Shown in pieces: positions 1 to 4,911 of a DNA stretch of 5,732 nucleotides. The translations under genes were made by a program, and so were the position numbers. The notes beneath the pieces were generated by a model. The model worked only from the letters and a program-made list of their open reading frames with translations, was not told the origin of the DNA and ran no database searches. The stretch is from Chloroflexota bacterium (GTDB lineage: Bacteria; Chloroflexota; Dehalococcoidia; Plut-88900), in contig JADFJI010000162.1 of assembly GCA_022566235.1 (NCBI GenBank), positions 1 to 5,732 of the forward strand, in the 5' to 3' direction. Each line of letters begins with the position of its first letter. The first letter of the stretch is position 1.

Positions 1-295
1 GTCGTTTGATCTTATCCGATACGTCTCGCCCGTCGGCCACCACCCTCTCGGGATTTTCGACGCCGGCTCCCGGGGCCCTGACGATATCGATCCTCAGCCC
101 CCGGGCCAGGGACACCAGGGATTCTTCGTCCGAAACATCCAGCCCTCTCTCGATGGCCGTCCAGGTTAAAGCCCTATACATCACACCCGTATCGACGAAT
201 AGGAGGCCTAATCGTTTAGCCAGCAGCCTCCCGATGGTGGTCTTGCCCACGGCGCCCGGGCCGTCTATGGAGATGACGATATCGGTGACAATCAC
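1..295 (-). CDS. cmk: Cytidylate kinase, N-terminal part (gene cut by window edge)
   Basis: Cytidylate kinase phosphorylates CMP and dCMP with ATP in the cytoplasm, supplying CDP and dCDP for nucleotide synthesis. The 98 visible residues start VIVTDIVISIDGPGAVGKTT. The P-loop (DGPGAVGKTT, about residues 11-20) is followed by FVDTGVMYRALT (33-44), matching the DTGAMYRA signature of Cmk, and by VVADGRDVS near the cut end, matching the conserved region before the NMP-binding segment. A full protein is usually about 220-230 residues, so more than half lies beyond base 1. The start is GTG at 295-293; no ATG, GTG or TTG lies just upstream in frame. A purine-rich GGGAGGAGG runs right up to the GTG, so the spacing is unusually short unless only its 5' half is used. 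It follows the iron operon on the same strand but is probably a separate housekeeping unit. Confidence 0.88.
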   Translation of the reverse strand, partial: MIVTDIVISIDGPGAVGKTTIGRLLAKRLGLLFVDTGVMYRALTWTAIERGLDVSDEESLVSLARGLRIDIVRAPGAGVENPERVVADGRDVSDKIKR

Positions 296-349
296 CCTCC
301 TCCCGTATGCGGGCGAAGCCGGCCCGCAAAAGTCTAGCCGACGACTGGA

Positions 350-380
350 ATTATAACCTGTGATTGGGACGGCCCGCAAA
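350..380 (-). promoter_or_regulatory. Possible promoter of cmk (-10 only)
   Basis: Read on the minus strand, a perfect TATAAT lies at 355-350, 55 bases before the cmk GTG. The -35 side is poor: TTTGCG at 380-375 with a 19-base spacer is the best I see. The -10 match is direct observation; promoter function is inference. If real, it would give cmk transcription independent of the iron operon. Confidence 0.3.
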
Positions 381-400
381 GGGATGGCAGCACAGGTATG

Positions 401-436
401 AAAAGCGCCCCGGAGGAACAGACCCTGGTTCCCGGG
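401..436 (-). terminator. Possible weak intrinsic terminator after the iron ABC operon
   Basis: On the minus strand, 27 bases past the ATPase stop, CCCGGGAAC (436-428) can pair with GTTC followed by CC, C and GGG (419-408), with single-base bulges and an 8-base loop. GCGC then TTTT (404-401) follow. The stem is bulged and the T-run only four long, so termination would be partial at best. Its position between the operon end and cmk is what makes it plausible. Confidence 0.35.
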
Positions 437-462
437 AAAGGTATGTTCGGCGGCGGGTTCCG

Positions 463-1587
463 CTAACAAATATCCTCGTCGTCCGGCGACAGAACTGGCT
501 CGTCCTTAGGCCGCAGGCCTTGCTGAGAAGATGGGAACAGGATGGCGTTTGCGTTGGGCGTTGGCTCGACCCTCACCCTTGTGCCGACGGGATACACCTG
601 GGTCGAGGGCAGCCTGCTTCTGATTGTCGCACCCGACGCCAATCTGATGAAGTAGAAGTTTCGGGAGCCGTGGAACTCCCTGGATACTATGGTGCCGGGC
701 CCCGATTCGTCGGGTGTGATCATTACATCGTCGGGCCGTATCATCACCACCGCTTCGGAGACGCGGTGATTTCCGCTGTAGGAGAGCCTTCCTATCTCCG
801 TGACCAGCTCCTCTCCGTCCACTCGAGCCGGTATGAAGCTGGCGTGCCCAATGAAGGAGGCCACGAAGGAAGACGCGGGCCTGTGATAGATATCCTCAGG
901 GGTGCCCAGCTGTTCCAGGCGGCCCTGGTTCATCACGGCGATGGTATCGGCGAAGGAGAGGGCTTCCTGCTGATCGTGGGTCACCAGAATGGCCGTAGCC
1001 CCCTCTCTACGCAGAATAGCCTGGACCTCCCGTCGCATCTGCCCCCTCATCGAGGCATCAAGGTTGCTGAACGGCTCATCCAGCAGCACGACCACCGGTT
1101 TGGGGGCCAGGGCCCGGCCCAGGGCGACCCGTTGCTGCTGGCCACCCGATATCTGATGTGGATACCGGTCTGCCAGCCACCCCATGTCCAGCAGCTCCAG
1201 GACCGTTGCTACCCGCTCTCGGCGGAGCGACGAGTCCATCTTCCTCAGGCCGAAGGCTATGTTCTTGGCAACGGTCAGGTGAGGAAAGAGGGCATAGTCC
1301 TGGAAGACCATGGCCACTTCCCTTTTCTCCGGGGGCACAAGGTGATGTTTTGTAGAGACCACCTGGCCCCCTAAGGACACCTCCCCTTCCTCCAGCGTCT
1401 CGAACCCCGCGATGAGGCGCAGGGTAGTGGTCTTACCACAGCCGCTTGGCCCGAGTATCGACATGATCTCTCCCTGCGCCAGGGAGAGGGTCAGCCGGTC
1501 CACGGCAGGGCCGAAGGCCCCTGGGTATATCTTCGTGGCTCTATTCAGCTGTAATACGTGGCTGGAGGCCTCGGGTATCGTGACCAT
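463..1587 (-). CDS. fbpC: Ferric iron ABC transporter ATP-binding protein (FbpC type)
   Basis: This is the cytoplasmic ATPase that would power the iron transporter encoded just upstream. All ABC motifs are present and intact: Walker A GPSGCGKT (46-53), Q-loop FQDYALFPHLTV (95-106, Gln96), signature ISGGQQQRVALGRAL (146-160), Walker B VVVLLDEP (165-172) with D-loop SNLD (174-177), and the switch His204 in LVTHDQQEAL. The first ~240 residues form the nucleotide-binding domain. From about 250 to 345 lies a TOBE-like region (MIRPDDVMI, 282-290) as in FbpC, PotA and MalK-class ATPases. At 374 residues the length is a little above the usual ~350, owing to a polar tail ending in DDEDIC. The ATG at 1587 has GGAGG upstream, but about 12 bases away. 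A 253-base gap separates it from the permease stop, unlike the tight permease-lipoprotein junction. The motifs do not set the substrate; the iron assignment comes from its neighbours. Confidence 0.93.
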   Translation of the reverse strand: MVTIPEASSHVLQLNRATKIYPGAFGPAVDRLTLSLAQGEIMSILGPSGCGKTTTLRLIAGFETLEEGEVSLGGQVVSTKHHLVPPEKREVAMVFQDYALFPHLTVAKNIAFGLRKMDSSLRRERVATVLELLDMGWLADRYPHQISGGQQQRVALGRALAPKPVVVLLDEPFSNLDASMRGQMRREVQAILRREGATAILVTHDQQEALSFADTIAVMNQGRLEQLGTPEDIYHRPASSFVASFIGHASFIPARVDGEELVTEIGRLSYSGNHRVSEAVVMIRPDDVMITPDESGPGTIVSREFHGSRNFYFIRLASGATIRSRLPSTQVYPVGTRVRVEPTPNANAILFPSSQQGLRPKDEPVLSPDDEDIC

Positions 1588-1696
1588 CTGATTTTGAGCC
1601 CTCCCACAGGTCGGTCTTCCAGTGTCTCACGAAGCTCGGTTGCCTTCAACTGAGGCGTTACGAGAGTGGTTAATAACAGTTTCGACCATCCCCTTT

Positions 1697-1732
1697 CCCC
1701 CTTCCTGACCAGGAAGAGGGAAGAAATTAGGT
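1697..1732. repeat. Dispersed hairpin repeat, copy 1
   Basis: CCCCCTTCCT (1697-1706) and AGGAAGAGGG (1711-1720) pair at 9 of 10 positions around a GACC loop, followed by AAGAAATTAGGT (1721-1732). The same layout, a C-rich arm, short loop, G-rich arm and then GGGAAGAAATAGGT, recurs in the same orientation at 5693-5732. The shared tail matches 14 of 15 bases with one T missing. This points to a small dispersed repeat family (REP- or MITE-like) rather than chance. Confidence 0.6.
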
Positions 1733-1775
1733 TTGTCCCGACTTGTCCCGATGCTCGGGACTTGTCGGGACAAAC
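1731..1775. repeat. Nested 45-base inverted repeat
   Basis: A 12-base outer arm GTTTGTCCCGAC (1731-1742) has its exact reverse complement at 1764-1775. Inside, GTCCCGA (1745-1751) pairs exactly with TCGGGAC (1755-1761) around a TGC loop; a TT/TT internal mismatch separates the two stems. In either orientation the RNA would form a 19-base-pair stem. It lies between the permease and ATPase genes and could pause transcription or protect the upstream mRNA end. Neither strand follows it with a good T-run, so a classical terminator is unlikely. Confidence 0.8.
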
Positions 1776-1784
1776 CCCCGGCAA

Positions 1785-1800
1785 TCCCGACACTCGGGAC
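1785..1800. repeat. Small hairpin repeating the core of the adjacent element
   Basis: TCCCGA (1785-1790) and TCGGGA (1794-1799) pair around a CAC loop. The unit TCCCGA-nnn-TCGGGAC (1785-1800) is also the core of the larger palindrome (1746-1761, loop TGC). The two copies differ only in the loop, so the core looks duplicated. Confidence 0.6.
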
Positions 1801-1840
1801 TGCACTCCCCATTTCGATAGGTTTATTAAACGGCCATGTC

Positions 1841-3508
1841 TCATTTCTTGGCCCTTAACAAGACCGTGTCGCTGCCCCTATCGCTGAGGACCAGTAGGGC
1901 CATCGGCACGGAGGACAGCAGGATCAGGAGCAGGGCTGGAAACGCCGCCTCGGCGAAGAAGGCCGCTTCGGAGGCGCCCCACACCTTGGTGGCCAGGGTT
2001 TCGAACCCTATGGGGCCGAGGATAAGGGTGGCCGGCAGTTCCTTCATGGTGATCAAGAATACCAGGGCCGCTCCTGCCAGCATGCCGCCCCGAATCAGAG
2101 GAAAGGTGACGGAGATGAACGCACGCAGCGGCGAGAGGCCCAGGCCCCTCGCCGCTTCCTCCATCCGGGGGTCTACCTGAAGCAGCTGGGCCCGTATGGC
2201 CCCCAGGGCAGGGGGCAGAAAGAGGATCATGTAGGCCAGGACCAGAAGCCCCAGGGTCTGGTAAACCGGCGATACGTAGTTGGCGCCGAAAAAGACCAGC
2301 GCCAGGGCGACCACCACCCCCGGTAAGGCAAAGCCGAGATAGCTCACCCGCTCTATCAGGGTGGCAAAACGGCTGGGATACCTGACGGCGAGAATAGCGA
2401 CCGGTAGGGCCGCCGCTATACAGGCCACCGATGCCAGGGCCGAGACGTAGAGGGAGTTGCCGGCTACACCCCAAAGGGAGCTTAAGCTCTCCCCCGCAGA
2501 GACCCCTCGCACTACCCAGTAGATCAGCACCGACATAGGCCCGCCCAGGCTGGTCAGGACCACCGCCCCACAGAAGATTAGAGCGGGCCATCGCCAGGGG
2601 CCCAGTCGCATAACCCGGAGGGGCCTGGTCCCACCGGCGCCACCGCTGACGTATCGGGATTGACCCCGGGTGAGGGCATCGAAGAGGAGAATTCCCAATG
2701 CCAGGGCCACCAAGATCAGGGATAGACCTGCGGATACGCTTCGGTCGAACACCGATTCGTATTGAAGGTAGATGGCCCAGGTGAAAGTCTCGTACCTGAG
2801 CAGAGAAACGGCCCCGAAATCGCTCAGGGTGTATAAGGCGACCAGGAGAGCCCCAGCCACGATGGCAGGCCTTAGCTGGGGCAGGGTGACCCTATGGAAG
2901 ACACCCCAGGGGCTGTAACCGAGGCCCCGTGCCGACTCTTCCATCCCGGGATCGAGCCCCCGTATCGCTGCCCTCACCGGAAGGAGCACATAGGGGAAAC
3001 TGAGGAAGCTTAAGGCCAGTGTCGCCCCCCAGAATCCGTGGATATCCGGCAGCCTCTCTATCCCGAATACGCTCTCCAAGAGTTGCTGGATTATGCCCCG
3101 GGGCGCCAGGGCAGCTATGAGGGTAAAGGCCCCTATATAGCTGGGAATTACCAGGGGCAAGGCGGTGGTAACCGACCAGAATCTTCGAAGGGGTATATCG
3201 GTCCTGACGGTGAGCCATGCGATGGGGACCGCAATTGCAACAGTGGCGCCGGTTACTGCCGCCACCAGCATGGTGGAGCGTCCGAGGATCTCCAGGGTCC
3301 GAAAGCGGACCAGAATATCCCAAAGCCCTGAGTCGGCGCTTTGTGCCCTCAGCACCAGGTATACCAGGGGCAGCACCATAGCCCCGGCAACCAGGGTCGC
3401 CGGCAGCCAGACCACAGTGGGGGACCTGGGATAAAACCTCTCCACCCCTCCCCTTAACAGGGACGAAAGTAGGGAGGTGCCTCCGCTTTTTACATCATTG
3501 GACCTCAT
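1841..3508 (-). CDS. fbpB: Ferric iron ABC transporter permease, fused two-module type (FbpB type)
   Basis: This inner-membrane protein forms the transport channel. It is a tandem of two BPD_transp_1 modules in one 555-residue chain, the usual build and length for FbpB/AfuB/FutB permeases. Each half carries the EAA loop that docks on the ATPase: EESARGLGYSP (190-200) and EEAARGLGLSP (450-460), each followed by a T-x-P-x-x-R-like segment (TLPQLRP, TFPLIRG). Hydrophobic segments begin near residue 34 and recur to about 541, compatible with about 12 membrane spans. MKELPATLIL (488-497) is the conserved iron-permease stretch after the second EAA loop. The ATG at 3508 lies 7 bases past the lipoprotein stop, so the two are almost certainly co-transcribed. 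No good Shine-Dalgarno precedes this ATG; an in-frame GTG at 3445 has AAGGGGAGGG directly before it and would lose only 21 non-membrane residues. Translational coupling could explain the annotated start. Confidence 0.94.
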   Translation of the reverse strand: MRSNDVKSGGTSLLSSLLRGGVERFYPRSPTVVWLPATLVAGAMVLPLVYLVLRAQSADSGLWDILVRFRTLEILGRSTMLVAAVTGATVAIAVPIAWLTVRTDIPLRRFWSVTTALPLVIPSYIGAFTLIAALAPRGIIQQLLESVFGIERLPDIHGFWGATLALSFLSFPYVLLPVRAAIRGLDPGMEESARGLGYSPWGVFHRVTLPQLRPAIVAGALLVALYTLSDFGAVSLLRYETFTWAIYLQYESVFDRSVSAGLSLILVALALGILLFDALTRGQSRYVSGGAGGTRPLRVMRLGPWRWPALIFCGAVVLTSLGGPMSVLIYWVVRGVSAGESLSSLWGVAGNSLYVSALASVACIAAALPVAILAVRYPSRFATLIERVSYLGFALPGVVVALALVFFGANYVSPVYQTLGLLVLAYMILFLPPALGAIRAQLLQVDPRMEEAARGLGLSPLRAFISVTFPLIRGGMLAGAALVFLITMKELPATLILGPIGFETLATKVWGASEAAFFAEAAFPALLLILLSSVPMALLVLSDRGSDTVLLRAKK

Positions 3509-3515
3509 GGACTTT

Positions 3516-4565
3516 TTACGGCAGCACGCCCGTATCCCTTAGCAGCTCTATGGTGGCCTCCAGGTCTTCCAACTGGGAGAGGTCTAGGTCCGGCACCTCT
3601 ATCTCTGAAAGGGGCACCAGTAGCGGATTAATCTTGACCCCCTCCACCAGGGGATATTCAAATGTCTGGCTGGCGAAATATTGCTGGGCCACGGTGGAGA
3701 GCAGAAACTCCAGGAATTTCTCGGCGTTCTCACGGTTATTCGAGGTGTCCAATATGCCTGCTCCGGCTACCAACACGATCGCACCCGGGTCCCCACCTTT
3801 GAGATAGTAGTTTCGGGCCTTAAAGCTCTCTCCTTCCTCGGCCAAAAACCGGAACAGATAATAGTGATTGACGAAACCAACATCGATCTCTCCGTCTGCG
3901 ACGGCTTGAACGATGGGGGTGTTCTTTGGGTATACCTTCGGGTCGTTGGCTTGAATGTCCTCAAGCCACTGGCGGGCCGCATCCTCACCCTCGGCCTTTC
4001 TCAAAGCAGTAACAAAGGTCTGGAATGAACCGTTGGTCGGAGCCCAGCCGATACGACCCTTCCACTTGGGATCGGTGAAATCGAAGATGGAGTCTGGCAG
4101 GTCCGCCTCGGTCAGCTTCTCGGTATTGTATACGATAACCCTGGACCGCCCCGAGATGCCGACCCACTTGCCCTCGCGAGACCTGAAGGCAGAAGGCACC
4201 CGGTTCAATATAGTATCAGGCAGCAGCACGAGCCGGTGCTGTAGTGCGCCCAAAGAGCCCGGGTCCGACCCGAAGAAGATATCGGCGGGGCTGTTGTTGC
4301 CCTCTTCCTCGATAGTCGCTACAAGGGAAGGATTCTTGCCGTATTTAACCCCTACATCGATCCCCGTGGCCTGCTTGAACTGGTCGATAATGGGCCCGAT
4401 CAGCTTCTCCTCTCTTCCTGAGTAGATGATCAGGTTTCCTGGTTCTTTCTCTGCCTGTCCCGCTTTCGTGGTGGCGTCAGAGCCACAGGCCGCCGCCAGC
4501 GCCACAACCAGCAGCATTCCAACCAGAAATATGGCGATGGCACGTGATAAACGTGCTCTGGTCAC
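3516..4565 (-). CDS. fbpA: Ferric iron ABC transporter substrate-binding lipoprotein (FbpA type)
   Basis: This extracytoplasmic receptor hands ferric iron to the permease. Residues 1-26 form a lipoprotein signal (basic TRARLSR, hydrophobic core, then LAAAC with Cys27 as the lipidated residue), so it is membrane-anchored. A polar linker runs to about 43. The mature protein has family landmarks: LIIYSGREEKLI (45-56), NNSPADIFFGSD (90-101), SGRSRVIVYN (138-147), DPKWKGRIGWAPTNGSF (165-181) and NHYYLFR (233-239). Tyr235-Tyr236 correspond to the Tyr195/Tyr196 iron ligands of neisserial FbpA. By recalled alignment, the His9 and Glu57 ligands of that protein are replaced by Glu52 and Ser100, as in classes that use other groups or an anion. 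At 349 residues the length is normal. The start is GTG at 4565-4563, set by an ideal AGGAGG 6 bases upstream. It is first in the fbpABC operon, divergent from the DtxR-like regulator. A related metal or thiamin-type ligand is less likely given the YY motif. Confidence 0.93.
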   Translation of the reverse strand: MTRARLSRAIAIFLVGMLLVVALAAACGSDATTKAGQAEKEPGNLIIYSGREEKLIGPIIDQFKQATGIDVGVKYGKNPSLVATIEEEGNNSPADIFFGSDPGSLGALQHRLVLLPDTILNRVPSAFRSREGKWVGISGRSRVIVYNTEKLTEADLPDSIFDFTDPKWKGRIGWAPTNGSFQTFVTALRKAEGEDAARQWLEDIQANDPKVYPKNTPIVQAVADGEIDVGFVNHYYLFRFLAEEGESFKARNYYLKGGDPGAIVLVAGAGILDTSNNRENAEKFLEFLLSTVAQQYFASQTFEYPLVEGVKINPLLVPLSEIEVPDLDLSQLEDLEATIELLRDTGVLP

Positions 4566-4571
4566 CTCGAT

Positions 4572-4577
4572 CCTCCT
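4572..4577 (-). promoter_or_regulatory. Shine-Dalgarno of fbpA
   Basis: AGGAGG on the minus strand, 6 bases before the GTG at 4565. It fixes the non-ATG start of the lipoprotein gene. Confidence 0.85.
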
Positions 4578-4659
4578 AACGACTTCTATCCAACTCCTCT
4601 AGTGCTTTAAGGAATAGCTTGGGCAGGCTCTCGGCCTTCGTGTCTTCTGATAAGTCCAC
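4576..4659 (-). other. Possible 27-codon leader ORF before fbpA
   Basis: An open frame from GTG (4659-4657) to TAG (4578-4576) would encode VDLSEDTKAESL then PKLFLKALEELDRSR. The composition is protein-like, with a charged amphipathic helical pattern. Its stop overlaps the fbpA Shine-Dalgarno, a layout that permits translational coupling. Against it: the nearest GGAGG is about 18 bases upstream, too far to serve the GTG, and 27 open codons can occur by chance. It may be a leader peptide, a gene remnant or nothing. Confidence 0.2.
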
Positions 4660-4780
4660 TTCAGCCGTGAGAGAACACCTCCATTAGATCGACTCGTATT
4701 CCATCATTACTACATATCAACTTGTAGTTAGTGTTATAATCACAATGCATGACGTAACTGCAGTATTAGGTACGAGCAAC

Positions 4781-4808
4781 TTGACAATTAGGATAGACTA
4801 AATATATT
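4781..4808 (+). promoter_or_regulatory. Candidate upstream promoter (P1) of the dtxR-like gene
   Basis: TTGACA (4781-4786), a 16-base spacer and TATATT (4803-4808), one mismatch from TATAAT. The spacer contains the candidate DtxR operator, so a bound repressor would block RNA polymerase. The leader would be roughly 95 bases. Such matches are easier to find in AT-rich DNA, but a perfect -35 is notable. Confidence 0.45.
4788..4801. promoter_or_regulatory. Candidate DtxR-family operator
   Basis: TTAGGATAGACTAA is an imperfect palindrome with matching TTAG/CTAA ends and TA centre (10 of 14 positions symmetric). Extended to 19 bases, it agrees by my count with the classical DtxR/IdeR box TTAGGTTAGCCTAACCTAA at 13 positions, 12 of them in the first 14 bases. 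It lies in the spacer of a plus-strand promoter candidate and over the -10 of a minus-strand one, next to a DtxR-family gene. The resemblance is seen directly; binding is inferred. Confidence 0.5.
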
Positions 4809-4817
4809 TATTGTCAA
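4790..4817 (-). promoter_or_regulatory. Candidate promoter of the fbpABC operon
   Basis: On the minus strand TTGACA (4817-4812) is followed after 16 bases by TATCCT (4795-4790), four of six matches to TATAAT. It overlaps the plus-strand P1 almost completely: the TTGACAAT at 4781-4788 and the ATTGTCAA at 4810-4817 form an 8-base inverted repeat giving both promoters a perfect -35. The transcript would have a leader of about 218 bases before fbpA. I see no better minus-strand promoter in the gap. Confidence 0.4.
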
Positions 4818-4824
4818 TACTCCA

Positions 4825-4844
4825 TTGTGACATTATTTACACAA
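4825..4844. repeat. Short inverted repeat over P2 (TTGTG...CACAA)
   Basis: TTGTG (4825-4829) and CACAA (4840-4844) form 5-base arms 10 bases apart. Within it TGTGA-N6-TTACA (4826-4841) resembles a CRP/FNR-family site with one mismatch in the second half. No such regulator is encoded here, so this is a shape match only. Confidence 0.25.
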
Positions 4845-4855
4845 GCTAATATAAT
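4827..4855 (+). promoter_or_regulatory. Candidate proximal promoter (P2) of the dtxR-like gene
   Basis: GTGACA (4827-4832), an optimal 17-base spacer and a perfect TATAAT (4850-4855) give 11 of 12 consensus matches. Transcription would start near 4862, about 50 bases before the TTG start. It lies downstream of the candidate operator and could supply basal regulator expression independent of it. Confidence 0.5.
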
Positions 4856-4901
4856 TGGTATTGGCTATTTAATTAAAGTTATCCAACATAATTATTCGGT
4901 T

Positions 4902-4905
4902 AGGA
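4902..4905 (+). promoter_or_regulatory. Shine-Dalgarno supporting the TTG start of the dtxR-like gene
   Basis: AGGA lies 6 bases before the TTG at 4912. The nearby ATG at 4905 runs into a stop after nine codons, so it is not the start, and the next in-frame ATG (codon 48) would remove most of the DNA-binding domain. Confidence 0.6.
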
Positions 4906-4911
4906 TGTACA

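Larger units (their letters stand above)
1588..1840. other. Intra-operon gap with inverted repeats and no convincing gene
   Basis: This gap lies between the permease stop and the ATPase start. The half next to the permease (about 1697-1800) is taken up by three hairpins listed separately. The rest (1588-1696) shows no clear promoter. A 20-codon minus-strand ORF (MVETVINHSRNASVEGNRAS), with its ATG at 1688 and stop at 1628-1626, follows a G/A-rich stretch that directly abuts the start codon. I see no family resemblance and do not call it a gene. Confidence 0.6.
4566..4911. promoter_or_regulatory. Divergent control region between fbpA and the dtxR-like gene
   Basis: This 346-base gap holds the control signals for both directions. 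From about 4695 to 4911 it is strikingly AT-rich compared with the GC-rich genes on both sides. It contains two plus-strand promoter candidates, one minus-strand candidate, a DtxR-box-like palindrome, two further TTAGG half-site-like words (4766 and 4900), and a TATAAT preceded by TGT (4732-4740) that could be an extended -10 on the plus strand. The part nearest fbpA (4566-4695) is GC-richer, would be transcribed as a leader, and holds the small leader ORF. Confidence 0.75.

Noticed and set aside
309..327. Hairpin GCGGGC...GCCCGC in the cmk leader as a terminator or riboswitch
   Set aside because: The stem is only 6 base pairs with no T-run on either strand, and nothing around it resembles a known riboswitch.
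6..356. A 116-codon plus-strand frame at the left edge
   Set aside because: It is the complement of the cmk N-terminus, which has a clear P-loop and DTGVMYRA motif on the minus strand.
321..381. Direct repeat CGGCCCGCAAA at 321-331 and 370-380
   Set aside because: An 11-base match in GC-rich DNA with no associated structure; too little to support a functional claim.
364..1374. A 336-codon open frame on the plus strand
   Set aside because: It lies antisense to the ATPase gene, whose motifs are complete and in order. The plus-strand translation is rich in His, Arg, Gly and Pro with no recognisable domain.
1697..1800. A CRISPR array or tRNA in the repeat-rich gap
   Set aside because: There are no regularly spaced direct repeats with unique spacers, and no cloverleaf or conserved tRNA motifs; the repeats are nested palindromes.
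1545..1844. A 99-codon minus-strand frame spanning the permease-ATPase gap
   Set aside because: It runs through the palindromic repeats and into the ATPase start in another frame, has no supporting ribosome site and no family resemblance.
1878..2591. A 237-codon minus-strand frame inside the permease
   Set aside because: It is a frame-shifted reading of the permease gene with Gly/Pro/Arg-rich low-information protein and no domain.
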